The position numbers and the translations under genes are program-made. From positions 62,001-126,000 of the forward strand of contig CAWGTZ010000018.1 of NCBI GenBank assembly GCA_963825555.1: a stretch of 64,000 nucleotides of DNA. Direction: 5' to 3'. The stretch is from JAGVSR01 sp963825555. Its GTDB lineage: Bacteria; Pseudomonadota; Alphaproteobacteria; Rhizobiales; Hyphomicrobiaceae. Below the pieces are notes generated by a model. The model had not been told where the DNA came from. It did no database searches and saw only the letters and a list, made by a program, of their open reading frames with translations. Below, one piece after another: positions 27,209-36,782 of the stretch. Every line of letters starts with the position of its first letter. The first letter of the stretch is position 1.

Positions 27209-28534
27209 TTAAGGCGCCTTTGGCTTGCGGATGGGAAGAGGAATGTTGCTGGGCTGTTGCGGTGGGCTGCCCCCCTCGGCTTCCGGAGAGGCGGGCGCTT
27301 CGGCTGCCGCTGCGCTGCCAGCACTTGCATCTGCGTTCATGACGACAGGCATGGCAGCGGGCGGATTGTCCCCGTCCTTGTCATCATCAGCCTTTTGCTC
27401 TCGTTCGATTTTTCGCCAATTCTGCACAGCGGAATTATGCTCCGCCAGCGTCTCGGAGAACGTATGACCGCCGGTTCCGTCGGCCACGAAATAGAGATCT
27501 GTGGTCTTTGCGGGATTGAGAACCGCCGCGATCGCATCGCGGCCTGGGTTGCAGATCGGCCCCGGTGGAAGTCCATTGATGCGGTAGGTGTTGTAATCGG
27601 TCTTCGTGTCGATGTCGGTGCGTGTGATCGGGCGCCCCAACGATCCCTGGCCGCCCGCGATGCCGTAGATGATGGTGGGATCCGACTGCAGGCGCATCTT
27701 CTTATTGAGCCTGTTTACAAAAACGGCTGCGACGCGCTCACGCTCGTCCGCGCGCCCGGTCTCTTTCTCTACAATCGATGCCAGGGTGAGTGCCTCCTGC
27801 GGTGTCGAGATGGGCAGATCGGGCTGCCGCTTCTCCCACACACTTTCCAGAAAGCGCTTCTGCTCGACCTGCATGCGGGCGAGCAGCTCCTGACGGTCCA
27901 TGCCCTTCGATACGCGGTAGGTATCCGGCAGCAAAGATCCCTCAGGCGGCACCTGCGTGATTTCTCCGCTGAGCGTGGGCTCGGCGTTGAGGCGCTCGAC
28001 AATTTGCTGGCTGGTAAGTCCTTCCGGGAGTGTCACCTTATAGAGAACGGATTTGCCCTCCGCGATCGTCTCCAGCACCTCGCGCATGCTGGCGGCTTTC
28101 TTGAACTCATACTCGCCTGCCTTGAACTCGATCGGCTTTCCCGATCCGAGCAGCTTGAGGCGCAGATGGTTGGCGAGAAATGCCCAACGGTTGGAGATGA
28201 TGCCTTCCCGTTCCAGCGTCTCGGCGATCTCGATGCGTCCATCGCCCTTTTCAATGACGATCGTGCGCGCGGCCTCGAGCGGGCCAGGCCGTTCGTAGAA
28301 GTGTCCGAGAAGAAGCACGCCGCCACCGAACATGACCATCGCCGCAACGGCGAGTGTAATGACGCCGCTGCCGATGCGAGCAATGGCTCCGAGCACGGGC
28401 GAGGGTTCGCGGATCTTGCCGCTGCGCGGCCGCTGAGGCGCACGCTGCGGTTCCAGCGCCTCGGCTGGACTGCGCGGACGTGGCATCGTTCGGCCGGTGG
28501 ACAGCGTCGGCGGAACATCGCGGCGATCGCTCAT
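27209..28534 (-). CDS. mltG: Endolytic murein transglycosylase MltG
   Basis: Inner-membrane lytic transglycosylase that cuts nascent glycan strands. A cytoplasmic N-terminal region rich in Pro and Arg precedes one membrane helix (VITLAVAAMVMFGGGVLLLGHFY), a LysM-like region (about 100-190) and the YceG domain with the catalytic Glu in ASIVEKETG and the segment RLQSDPTIIYG. I chose ATG 28534 because AAGGAG lies seven bases upstream; an ATG at 28567 in the same frame lacks one. The C-terminus carries a Ser/Pro/Ala-rich tail of about 50 residues. Confidence 0.93.
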   Translation of the reverse strand: MSDRRDVPPTLSTGRTMPRPRSPAEALEPQRAPQRPRSGKIREPSPVLGAIARIGSGVITLAVAAMVMFGGGVLLLGHFYERPGPLEAARTIVIEKGDGRIEIAETLEREGIISNRWAFLANHLRLKLLGSGKPIEFKAGEYEFKKAASMREVLETIAEGKSVLYKVTLPEGLTSQQIVERLNAEPTLSGEITQVPPEGSLLPDTYRVSKGMDRQELLARMQVEQKRFLESVWEKRQPDLPISTPQEALTLASIVEKETGRADERERVAAVFVNRLNKKMRLQSDPTIIYGIAGGQGSLGRPITRTDIDTKTDYNTYRINGLPPGPICNPGRDAIAAVLNPAKTTDLYFVADGTGGHTFSETLAEHNSAVQNWRKIEREQKADDDKDGDNPPAAMPVVMNADASAGSAAAAEAPASPEAEGGSPPQQPSNIPLPIRKPKAP

Positions 28535-28706
28535 CTGGGCTCCTTGCTCGTCGCGACCCTCGTCCATCCCAGGTCGCCATGGCCGAGGTCATGGGACGGG
28601 TCTAAGCCAACCATGCGGGGCAAATTATGGCAGGCCGACACAAGCCGCACCATTGACACCATGGCTGTGCTCAGAACGAAACGAACGCTACTGGAACCGG
28701 ACCCGA

Positions 28707-29975
28707 TCAGGCGACGCGGCGCATGATCAGGGACGCATTGGTACCCCCAAACCCGAATGAGTTGGAGAGCACCGTGTCGATCTGGCGAGGTTTGGCCGTG
28801 TGGGGGACCAGATCGATGGCAGATTCCACGGATGGATTGTCCAGATTGAGGGTCGGCGGAGCGATGTTATCTCGCATCGCCAGCAGCGAGAACACGGCTT
28901 CCACGGCCCCCGCAGCACCCAGCAGATGCCCAACTGCCGATTTGGTCGATGACATGGAAAGCTTGGCGGCCGTATTGCCGAAGAGGCGCTCCACCGCGCC
29001 CAGTTCAATCTCGTCGCCCATAGGCGTCGACGTCCCGTGAGCGTTGATGTAGTCGATGTCGGAGGCATCGATGCCGGCGTTTCTCAGAGCCGCACGCATG
29101 CAGCGATAGGCGCCGTCACCCGTCTCCGACGGGGCCGTGATGTGATAGGCGTCACCCGACATGCCGTAGCCGATGACCTCGCCATAGATCTTGGCACCGC
29201 GCGCCTGGGCGTGTTCCAGGCTTTCCAGCACGACGATGCCAGCCCCCTCGCCCATGACGAAGCCGTCGCGGTCCTTGTCGTAGGGACGTGAAGCCTTCTT
29301 CGGGGAATCGTTGAAATTGGTCGATAGTGCGCGGCACGCAATGAAGCCAGCCATGCCGATGCGGCAGATAGGGCTTTCCGTGCCGCCCGCCACCATGACC
29401 TCCGCATCACCCAGCGCCACGAGCCGCGCCGCGTCGCCAATAGCATGCGTCCCCGTCGCGCAGGCCGTTACGACGGCATGGTTGGGCCCCTTGAGGCCAT
29501 GGCGGATAGAAACGTAGCCGCCGGCAAGATTGATCAGACGGCCGGGAATGAAGAACGGCGAGACGCGCCGCGCGCCCTTCTCTTTTAAAAGGATCGAGGT
29601 ATCCGCGATGCCTGAGAGTCCGCCAATGCCTGCTCCAATCAGAACACCGGTCGTCTCTTGCTTGTGTTGTGTATCGGCCTTGAAGCCGGAGTCGGCCAGA
29701 GCCTGTTCGGCAGCCGCCATGGCGAAGATGATGAAATCATCCACCTTGCGCTGCTCTTTGGGCTCCATCCAATCATCTGGGTTGAACTTGCCCTCTGACG
29801 TGGAGCCGCGGGGCACGAAGTTGGCGATTTGGCAGGAAAGGTCCGAGGCGTCGAACTCATTCTCGATCCTGCGCGCACCATTCTCGCCATTCAGGAGATT
29901 GCGCCAGGCGGCCACGACACCCACGCCAACCGGTGTCACCAGCCCAAGCCCCGTTACGACCACCCGTCGCAGCAT
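28707..29975 (-). CDS. fabF: Beta-ketoacyl-ACP synthase II FabF
   Basis: Condensing enzyme for fatty-acid elongation, including temperature-dependent C16:1 to C18:1 elongation. Active-site Cys is at about 172 (VVTACATGTHAIG), with catalytic His in INAHGTSTPMGD and KSAVGHLLGAAG. The length of 422 aa is usual. It follows acpP by 199 bp on the same strand and precedes mltG by 172 bp. The C-terminal GFGGTNASLIMRRV is the typical end. Confidence 0.97.
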   Translation of the reverse strand: MLRRVVVTGLGLVTPVGVGVVAAWRNLLNGENGARRIENEFDASDLSCQIANFVPRGSTSEGKFNPDDWMEPKEQRKVDDFIIFAMAAAEQALADSGFKADTQHKQETTGVLIGAGIGGLSGIADTSILLKEKGARRVSPFFIPGRLINLAGGYVSIRHGLKGPNHAVVTACATGTHAIGDAARLVALGDAEVMVAGGTESPICRIGMAGFIACRALSTNFNDSPKKASRPYDKDRDGFVMGEGAGIVVLESLEHAQARGAKIYGEVIGYGMSGDAYHITAPSETGDGAYRCMRAALRNAGIDASDIDYINAHGTSTPMGDEIELGAVERLFGNTAAKLSMSSTKSAVGHLLGAAGAVEAVFSLLAMRDNIAPPTLNLDNPSVESAIDLVPHTAKPRQIDTVLSNSFGFGGTNASLIMRRVA

Positions 29976-30174
29976 TCCGACAATCCCTGTTTTGCGGCCG
30001 GCTTTTCTGGCCGAGCCCTCACCTGCACGCTAAGGCGCATCTCGGTCCCGCCGAAACGCGGGTTCCTGGCGCCGGATGGACAAACGGCGCCCGGGGACCC
30101 AAGGAACCCGAGCGCCGGTCAGCCTCTTGTTCCGCGCAACTCCCTTAAGGGGCTGCCCGTACTGGACGGCATGC

Positions 30175-30417
30175 TCAGGCTGCCGACGCGTTCTTCTCAA
30201 GGAATCTCACGGCATCGCCGACCGTAAGAATGTGTTCGGCAGCGTCATCGGGGATCTCGCACCCGAATTCTTCCTCGAAAGCCATGACCAACTCGACCGT
30301 GTCCAAGCTGTCGGCGCCGAGGTCGTCGATGAAGCTGGCGTTCTCCGTCACCTTCTCGCTCTCGACGCCCAGATGCTCGACAACGATCTTCTTCACGCGC
30401 TCTGCGACATCGCTCAT
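30175..30417 (-). CDS. acpP: Acyl carrier protein AcpP
   Basis: Carries acyl intermediates on a phosphopantetheine arm. The 80-residue acidic helical protein has the attachment Ser at 37 in DLGADSLDTVELVMAFEE. The start is preceded by GAGGAAG. Located between fabG and fabF. Confidence 0.98.
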   Translation of the reverse strand: MSDVAERVKKIVVEHLGVESEKVTENASFIDDLGADSLDTVELVMAFEEEFGCEIPDDAAEHILTVGDAVRFLEKNASAA

Positions 30418-30726
30418 CGTCTTCCTCGCGTCCCTGTATCTGCGTTGAATTTATAAGTCTTCTTCGGATGTTTCGGCTTCGGCCCGTTTCTGGTCCTCGT
30501 CCGTGAACGGTCTGGGTGAACCCTGGGCCACCCGCCCCGTCCCGCTAACCTAAGTCCTTGCGGCCCCCCAGTGTCATCGCCACGATCGATAGGGCTTTTC
30601 CCCAGCTTACGCAGCAAAAAACGACGCTCGTTAACACAGATCCCCGCGTTTTGGCCACTTGGAAGGGACTTTGCCGCAGCGGGCGGCCCACCTTATCCAA
30701 AAGCCCCAAAATTCCAATGGCTTGGT
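30418..30726 (-). promoter_or_regulatory. acpP upstream region, possible promoter
   Basis: A 309-bp stretch between fabG and acpP. On the minus strand a TATAAA box lies at 30455-30450 within ACTTATAAATTC, about 33 bp before the acpP start; the matching -35 (AGCCGA) is poor. High ACP expression would fit a dedicated promoter here. No gene or terminator was convincing in the rest of the region. Confidence 0.35.
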
Positions 30727-31473
30727 TTAGACCATAGCCATTCCGCCGTTGATATGCAGCGTCTGGCCGGTGATATAGCCGCCCTCATCGGAGGCCAGAT
30801 AGAGGGCCCCTGCGGCGATATCCTCCACCGAGCCAAAGCGCTGGGCCGGGATCATCTTGGCGATTTCCTCCTGCTGCTTTTCGTTCAGAGCGTCCGTCAT
30901 GGCGGTCCTGATGAAGCCCGGTGCTATGCAGTTCGCCGTGATGCCGCGGTTGGCAACCTCGCGGGCAAGGCTCTTGGTCATGCCGATCATGCCGGCCTTG
31001 GAAGCGGCGTAGTTGCCCTGACCGGGATTGCCGAAAACGCCCGAAACCGAGGAAATATTGATAATCCGGCCGAAGCCGCTCTTGTTTCGCAGCATGGCGC
31101 GGGCGGCAGCTCGGCACAGCATGAACGTGGAGGTGAGGTTGACGGCGATGACCTCGTCCCACTGCTCGTCCTTCATGACCATGAAGAGGTTATCGCGAGT
31201 GAGCCCCGCGTTGTTGACCAGGATGTCCAGGCGACCGCCCACGGCCTTGGTGGCATCGTCGATGAGCTTCGCGACCTGCGCGCGATCGGCAAGATCGCAG
31301 GGAACGACGTGGATGCGATCGCCCAACTCCGCCTTCAGCGCTTCCAGTTTGTCCGACTGACGGCCCGAGATGGCGACGGTCGCGCCGGCCTGATGGAAGG
31401 CGCGCGCGATGCCCGCGCCGATGCCGCCCGTCGCACCCGTCACGAGTGCAGTCTTGCCTGTCAGATCGAACAT
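30727..31473 (-). CDS. fabG: 3-oxoacyl-ACP reductase FabG
   Basis: NADPH-dependent short-chain dehydrogenase reducing beta-ketoacyl-ACP. Cofactor motif TGATGGIGAGIA near residue 12, NNAG at 87-90, catalytic Ser142, Tyr155 and Lys159 (YAASK). The length of 248 aa from ATG 31473 (MFDLTGKTALVTG) is the family norm; the frame extends to 31551 without homology. The C-terminus ITGQTLHINGGMAMV is typical of FabG. Confidence 0.97.
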   Translation of the reverse strand: MFDLTGKTALVTGATGGIGAGIARAFHQAGATVAISGRQSDKLEALKAELGDRIHVVPCDLADRAQVAKLIDDATKAVGGRLDILVNNAGLTRDNLFMVMKDEQWDEVIAVNLTSTFMLCRAAARAMLRNKSGFGRIINISSVSGVFGNPGQGNYAASKAGMIGMTKSLAREVANRGITANCIAPGFIRTAMTDALNEKQQEEIAKMIPAQRFGSVEDIAAGALYLASDEGGYITGQTLHINGGMAMV

Positions 31474-31634
31474 CGGGTGAAATCCTTCGTTTTGGACCCG
31501 GAAAAGGCGGACCGGGCAACCTTTGGCGCGGACTTTTGGGGGGTGGCCCATCGCCCGTCAAGGGGGAACGGGCCAGCAGCGTTCCCCGGCCTTGGGGCAT
31601 TTTCTGGGATTGCCCAGTCGCTGGCCGGGCTGCC

Positions 31635-32579
31635 TTACGTCCACAGTCCGCTGACGGCCTCTATATCGGCCGGCGTGCCGACAGGGGTCGCTTTCAAAGA
31701 TTTATCGATGCGCCCCACAAGCCCAGTGAGCACTTTGCCGGTTCCGATTTCGTAGACATCGGTGATGCCGTTGGCGGCCATATACTGCACGCATTCCCGC
31801 CAGCGCACGGTGCCCGTCACCTGCTCCACAAGGCGCTTGCGGATCGCGTCGGGATCGCTAATGGGCTCCGCCAGAACATTGGCGACCACCGGCACAGCGG
31901 GTGTGTTCACCTGCACCTTGGAAAGCGCCTCGGCCATGGCATCAGCGGCGGGCTGCATGAGCGCGCAATGGAAGGGTGCCGAAACGGGTAGCGGGATTGC
32001 CCGGCGCACTCCAAAGGCCTTGCCGGCTTCCGGGACGCGGTCAATGGCTATCTTGTGGCCTGACAGGACGACCTGGGTCGGCTCGTTGTCATTCGCCACT
32101 TGGCAGACATCGCCCTGTGCCGCCGCTTGGGCCACCTTCTCAGCCACATCAAGGCCCACGCCAAGTAGGGCCGTCATGGCGCCCTGCCCGACCGGTACGG
32201 CTTTCTGCATGGCCTGACCCCGCAGCTTGAGCAGACGTGCCGTGTCGGCCAGCGAGAAGGCTCCGGCAGCGGCCAGCGCCGAATATTCGCCGAGCGAATG
32301 CCCGGCCACCAACTTCACCCTGTCCTTGAGGGAAAACCCCTTTTCGCGCTCCAGAACACGCATCACGGCCATCGAGACGGCCATCAAGGCCGGCTGGGCA
32401 TTTTCCGTGAGGGTGAGCGCGTCCTTGGGACCTTCCCACATAATGGCCGACAGGTTCTGGCCCAGCGCCTCGTCCACTTCCGCAAAGACATCTGCCGCCA
32501 CTCTGAATGTCTGGGCAAGTTCCTTGCCCATACCGACATCTTGGCTGCCCTGACCCGGGAATAGGAATGCGATGGCCAT
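31635..32579 (-). CDS. fabD: Malonyl-CoA:ACP transacylase FabD
   Basis: Loads malonyl groups onto ACP. Motifs: FLFPGQGSQDVGMG at the N-terminus, nucleophile Ser95 in AGHSLGEYSAL, and the distal catalytic His in SAPFHCALM. ATG 32579 is supported by GAGG upstream and by the start MAIAFLFPGQGSQ; an ATG at 32591 would add four residues. The length is 314 aa. First gene of the fabD-fabG-acpP-fabF run. Confidence 0.97.
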   Translation of the reverse strand: MAIAFLFPGQGSQDVGMGKELAQTFRVAADVFAEVDEALGQNLSAIMWEGPKDALTLTENAQPALMAVSMAVMRVLEREKGFSLKDRVKLVAGHSLGEYSALAAAGAFSLADTARLLKLRGQAMQKAVPVGQGAMTALLGVGLDVAEKVAQAAAQGDVCQVANDNEPTQVVLSGHKIAIDRVPEAGKAFGVRRAIPLPVSAPFHCALMQPAADAMAEALSKVQVNTPAVPVVANVLAEPISDPDAIRKRLVEQVTGTVRWRECVQYMAANGITDVYEIGTGKVLTGLVGRIDKSLKATPVGTPADIEAVSGLWT

Positions 32580-32702
32580 CTTGTGCCTCACCTGTCTCTT
32601 AACAAAGGATTGAGCCGTTTAATCTCGTGCGGCGGCAGATGCACGCCGGGCGCAGCCAAGTCAAGAACGCCGACCCGCCGCCGCCGCGCTATTCCAGGAA
32701 GA

Positions 32703-33665
32703 TCAGTGGGCGGGCTTCCCCTTGCCCAAAAGGGGCTTCAAGGCGCCAAGCACCACCAGCGCGGTCAGGGCGCCCGCGACGAGGCCTACAATAGCCGACG
32801 CGAGCGTGCCCGTAGCCCAGGCGAAGAAACCGCTCGCCACGGGCATGGAATTGCGGACCGCTTCCGCCATGTCGTGGATGACGTGCTCTGGACCGGAGTA
32901 TCCGTATTGCGCAAGACCGTGGATTAAAATCCCGCCGCCGACCCACAGCATGGCAATCGTGCCTACGAGGCTCAGCGCCTTGAGAAAGGGCGGCATCCCG
33001 CGGACGAGCCCGCGGCCGATCGCTCGCGTCAGTCGCCAGCGGCGATGAGCGAGAAAGACGCCAAAGTCGTCGGCTTTCACTATCAACGCCACCGCGCCAT
33101 AGACCAGAATGGTGATGCCGATGCCCACAGCAGCCAGAACAGCGCCCTTGGTGAAAAGATCAGGGGCCGTGATGGTCGAGAGGGCGATAGCCATTATCTC
33201 CGCAGACAAGATGAAATCGGTTCGGATTGCGCCCGCGACCCGCTCATCCTCCAGGGCCTGCCCCTCGGGGCTGTCGTGGGGCACATCCACCACCGTCTGG
33301 GGCGCGGCCTGCGGTACGAACATGTGGTGCACCTTCTCGTAACCTTCGAAGGCCAGGTAGAGGCCGCCGATCATGAGGATCGGAGTGATGACCCATGGTG
33401 CGAAGGTGGACAGGGCGAGCGCTGCGGGCAGCAGGAAGACGAGCTTGTTCTTGAGAGAGCCGACGGCAATACGCCCCACGATCGGCAATTCGCGTTTGGC
33501 GGCGAGCCCTGTCACGTAGCGCGGGGTCACGGCTGCATCGTCGATGACGACCCCGGCTGCCTTGGCGCCTGCCTTGCCGGCCTGTGCGGCCGCATCGTCC
33601 AGGGTGGCAGCCGCGACTTTTGCCAAGGCCACGACATCGTCCAGCAGAGCCAGCAAGCCGCTCAT
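32703..33665 (-). CDS. DUF808 family inner-membrane protein (YedI-like)
   Basis: Integral membrane protein of about 320 aa belonging to the DUF808/YedI family of unknown function. Start MSGLLALLDDVVALAKVAAATLDDAA and the segment VVIDDAAVTPRYVTGLAAKRELPIVGRIA are characteristic. About seven hydrophobic helices follow. ATG 33665 has GAGGGGAG upstream; the frame extends to 33749 but without homology. It is divergent from the antiporter gene at 33859. Confidence 0.9.
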   Translation of the reverse strand: MSGLLALLDDVVALAKVAAATLDDAAAQAGKAGAKAAGVVIDDAAVTPRYVTGLAAKRELPIVGRIAVGSLKNKLVFLLPAALALSTFAPWVITPILMIGGLYLAFEGYEKVHHMFVPQAAPQTVVDVPHDSPEGQALEDERVAGAIRTDFILSAEIMAIALSTITAPDLFTKGAVLAAVGIGITILVYGAVALIVKADDFGVFLAHRRWRLTRAIGRGLVRGMPPFLKALSLVGTIAMLWVGGGILIHGLAQYGYSGPEHVIHDMAEAVRNSMPVASGFFAWATGTLASAIVGLVAGALTALVVLGALKPLLGKGKPAH

Positions 33666-33858
33666 GTGTTTGTCTCCCCTCGCGGAGCTCCGCACCGGAG
33701 CCCGACCCGATCTCGATTTCTTTTGACCTGATCCGCATTCCGAGGGCAAGCCGCCTGGTCCGCATGGCCCGCGCCCATGTCGGGGCTAAAATTCGCTGAC
33801 AGCGCGCTGTCAGGCTGCTCTACTGGTTGAAAATTTCCACATCAGGGGGATCGCCGTC

Positions 33859-35634
33859 TTGGATATGATCATTGCCAAGCTCGCTGTCGTTGGCCTCGCC
33901 GGCATCGGCAGCCAATGGCTGGCTTGGCGCTTTCGCATCCCTGGCATCGTGCTTTTGGCTCTAGCCGGTCTCATCCTGGGACCGGTGACTGAGTTCATTG
34001 TTCCGGAACGCGATTTCGGTCGTCTTTTCAAGCCCATGGTGGCTGTTGCCGTGGCCATTATACTTTTCGAGGGCGGGTTTACCCTCAACTTTGCCGAGAT
34101 CCGGCATACCTCGACCGCAGTGCGCCGGCTCGTCACGATCGGCGCGCCCCTGGCCTGGATGCTGAACACGGCGGCGGCCCACTATGTGGCCGGCCTGCCC
34201 TTCGCCGCCGCCGTCATCCTGGGCGGCGTGCTGGTCGTGACAGGGCCCACCGTCATCATGCCGCTCCTGCGGCAGTCCAACCTCTCCCACCGGCCGGCCT
34301 CGCTGTTGCGCTGGGAGGCCATCGTAAACGACCCCGTCGGCGCCCTGTTCGCCGTGCTCGCGTTCGAGACTATGGTCGTTTCCCAGTCCGGCGGATCGTT
34401 GGAAGAACTCCTTTTGATCGCCGCCGCCGCCCTGACACTCGCCATCATCGGCGGTATCGCCATCGGGCGCGCGCTGACCTGGGCATTCAACCACGGTCTT
34501 GTGCCCGAATACCTGAAGGCTCCCGTTCTCCTCGTAGTGGTCCTGGCCGCGTACGCGGCCTCGCAGTTGGTGCTCGAAGAGAGTGGATTGCTGACGGTGA
34601 CGGTGCTGGGCATCACGCTCGCCAATTCGGGACTTGCCGACGTGGTCGAGATCCGCCGCTTCAAAGAAATCATTACGGTCCTGCTTGTTTCGGGCGTCTT
34701 CGTTCTCCTGAGCGCCAGCATCGACGCCAGCATCATCGCCGCACTCGACTGGCGCGCTGTCGCATTCGTGGCAGTCATGCTGTTCGTCGTTCGGCCGCTG
34801 ACGACCTGGACCGCCACCATCGGCACGGGGCTCAGTTGGCAGGAGCGCGCACTGATCGGCTGGATCGCGCCGCGCGGTGTCGTGGCGATTGCCGTTGCGA
34901 GCTTCTTTGCAAGTAGCATGACGCTGCTCTATTTTGACGGCGGCCGCCAGATGATCGCGTTGTCGTTCGCCATGGTAATGACGACCGTCGTCCTGCACGG
35001 TTTCACTCTGGGACCATTGGCGCGATGGCTCGGGCTCGCAGCTGCCGACAAGAACGGGATCGTAATAGTTGGCGGCAATGCCTGGAGCGTGGGGCTCGCC
35101 CGCAAGCTCAAGGAACTGCGAATCCCCGTGCTCATCGTTGACCACAACTGGAACCAGCTGCGCGAGGCGCGCGCGGCCGGGATCGAGACGTATTACGGGG
35201 ACATCCTCTCAGAGACGGCCGAGTTCACCCTTGATCTGAGTTCCTACGGCACATTAATCGCGGCGACTGACAACGATGCCTATAATACCCTCGTCTGCAC
35301 AGACTATATGTACGAGTTCGGCCGCACGAACGTATTCCAGCTCTCACCGGCCGAGCGCAAGGCAGGCGTGTCGTCGGAGACTTTGTTCCTATTCGGCGGC
35401 CGTCCCTTGCAGGCGAGCCAGGCCAGTCTAGCCGACGTGACGCGCCGGACGATAGACGGCACGCCCTTCTCCTCCACGCGGCTGACCGACAAGTTCGATT
35501 TCAAGCAGTTGCGCGATAGCAAGGGAGAGGCTTGGATACCGGTTCTTGCCATTAAGGCCGATCGCAAGGTCGAGATCGCGGCAGCCGACCGGCCCTTCGC
35601 CCCTAAGATCGAGGACGTGGTTGTCGGCCACTGA
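33859..35634 (+). CDS. CPA1-type cation:proton antiporter with RCK domain
   Basis: Membrane antiporter of 591 aa, probably Na+/H+ or K+/H+ exchange. About twelve helices in residues 1-390 include VTGPTVIMPLL and WEAIVNDPVGALFAVLAFE, the transport-core motif with ND acidic pair. A cytoplasmic TrkA-N (RCK) domain follows from about 395 (GIVIVGGNAWSVGLARKLKEL), then a C-terminal segment to 591. The frame starts at TTG 33859, nine bases after AGGGGG; ATG 33865 lies 15 bases after it. Ion specificity cannot be read from the sequence. Confidence 0.88.
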   Translation: MDMIIAKLAVVGLAGIGSQWLAWRFRIPGIVLLALAGLILGPVTEFIVPERDFGRLFKPMVAVAVAIILFEGGFTLNFAEIRHTSTAVRRLVTIGAPLAWMLNTAAAHYVAGLPFAAAVILGGVLVVTGPTVIMPLLRQSNLSHRPASLLRWEAIVNDPVGALFAVLAFETMVVSQSGGSLEELLLIAAAALTLAIIGGIAIGRALTWAFNHGLVPEYLKAPVLLVVVLAAYAASQLVLEESGLLTVTVLGITLANSGLADVVEIRRFKEIITVLLVSGVFVLLSASIDASIIAALDWRAVAFVAVMLFVVRPLTTWTATIGTGLSWQERALIGWIAPRGVVAIAVASFFASSMTLLYFDGGRQMIALSFAMVMTTVVLHGFTLGPLARWLGLAAADKNGIVIVGGNAWSVGLARKLKELRIPVLIVDHNWNQLREARAAGIETYYGDILSETAEFTLDLSSYGTLIAATDNDAYNTLVCTDYMYEFGRTNVFQLSPAERKAGVSSETLFLFGGRPLQASQASLADVTRRTIDGTPFSSTRLTDKFDFKQLRDSKGEAWIPVLAIKADRKVEIAAADRPFAPKIEDVVVGH

Positions 35635-35637
35635 ACG

Positions 35638-36432
35638 TCAGCGCGCGCGCTGGTGGATCTGCATATAATTGACGCTCGTGTCGGCGTTGATGCTCCACCG
35701 GAACGTGAGCGGACTGAGCGCGACGCCACGGCAGTCCACTGTCCGGAACCCGAGCGGCGTGAGGTGCCCATCCAGTTCGCCCGGCGCCACGAATTTTCGC
35801 CAGTCGTGCGTGCCCCGCGGCAGCCAGCGCAATACGTATTCGGCGCCCAGTATCGCCTTCAGATAAGACTGCGGCGTCCGGTTCAGCGTGCCGATGACAA
35901 GCGTGCCGCCCGGCTTCACAAGTCGCCCGATAGCTTCGAGGAAGGCTTTGACGTCCGCCACGTGCTCGACGACTTCGAGCGACAGGACGATGTCATAACC
36001 GCCATCCTCGGAGGCCAAGTCTTCCGGGAGCGCATGGCGGTAATCAATTGCAAGGCCCGCCCGATCGGCATGTTGCCGCGCCACCATCACATTGCGCTCG
36101 GAGGCATCGATGCCCGTCACATCCGCCCCTAACCGGGCCATCGGCTCTGAGACGAGACCAGCGCCGCAGCCAGCATCGAGCAGCTTGAGGCCCGCAAGCG
36201 GTTTATCCCGCAACGGACAGCGGCCGGAGAACGCCGGAAGTTGCTGCGACAAGTAGCCAATGCGCGCATCGTTGAAAGCATGCACGACCTTGAATGCGCC
36301 ATCTGGCTTCCACCACTCGTCAGCGAGCCGGTTAAACCTCTCGATCTCTTCCGCGTCCGCCGTCGGCTTGGCCGCTTTCAACTCATCTTTGCGCAACACG
36401 GGGCTGTTCTCTCCTGGCTCCTGAATGCTCAT
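35638..36432 (-). CDS. ubiG: Ubiquinone biosynthesis O-methyltransferase UbiG
   Basis: SAM-dependent methyltransferase performing both O-methylations in ubiquinone synthesis (also a 3-demethylubiquinone methyltransferase). The N-terminus EIERFNRLADEWWKPDGAFKVVHAFNDARI is the UbiG signature, with SAM motif I LLDAGCGAGLVSEP and VLSLEVVEHV. The length is 264 aa. Its stop lies 3 bp from the antiporter stop, convergent. The usual alphaproteobacterial neighbour lysC is not adjacent. Confidence 0.95.
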   Translation of the reverse strand: MSIQEPGENSPVLRKDELKAAKPTADAEEIERFNRLADEWWKPDGAFKVVHAFNDARIGYLSQQLPAFSGRCPLRDKPLAGLKLLDAGCGAGLVSEPMARLGADVTGIDASERNVMVARQHADRAGLAIDYRHALPEDLASEDGGYDIVLSLEVVEHVADVKAFLEAIGRLVKPGGTLVIGTLNRTPQSYLKAILGAEYVLRWLPRGTHDWRKFVAPGELDGHLTPLGFRTVDCRGVALSPLTFRWSINADTSVNYMQIHQRAR

Positions 36433-36782
36433 ACGACATTTGCCCGTTGCCCGATGTGCAGGATTGCTCGTCTACCGTGGTCTGAATAGAGGATCTGAGC
36501 TTTGCACTGTCCGCTTTTTGGGGTGTTCGACTTGCCTATGGCGCGAAATCGCGTATAAGCCCCTCCGTCACCCGCTCCGGTTGGAGGCTGAACGGGGGGC
36601 CGCTTTACGTTGGCTAATCGGCCAACCCATGCGGAGGGGCTCAAGGGCCCCGTCTCCCAGTGTCTTCACTCTCATGGGTTCCTGTTGGCCCTTTTCCAGG
36701 TCCAGCAGAGGCTTTGCGCCGGAGGAGGACTCGCTTGCGCACAACGCGCAGGCGGAAACGCGAAAAGAAAGAGGGCTAGCGC
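36433..36782 (+). promoter_or_regulatory. Leader region upstream of rpsF
   Basis: A 350-bp gap between divergent ubiG and rpsF. It should contain the promoter and leader of the S6-S18-L9 operon. GC-rich complementary blocks (for example GGCTAATCGGCCAACCC and GGGCTCAAGGGCCCC) could fold, and autogenous control by S6:S18 is known in other bacteria, but I could not identify that motif with confidence. AAGAAAGAGGG precedes the rpsF start. Confidence 0.35.

Noticed and set aside
30142..30151. CCCTTAAGGG palindrome between acpP and fabF
   Set aside because: Short, no T-run and no clear role; not reported as a terminator.
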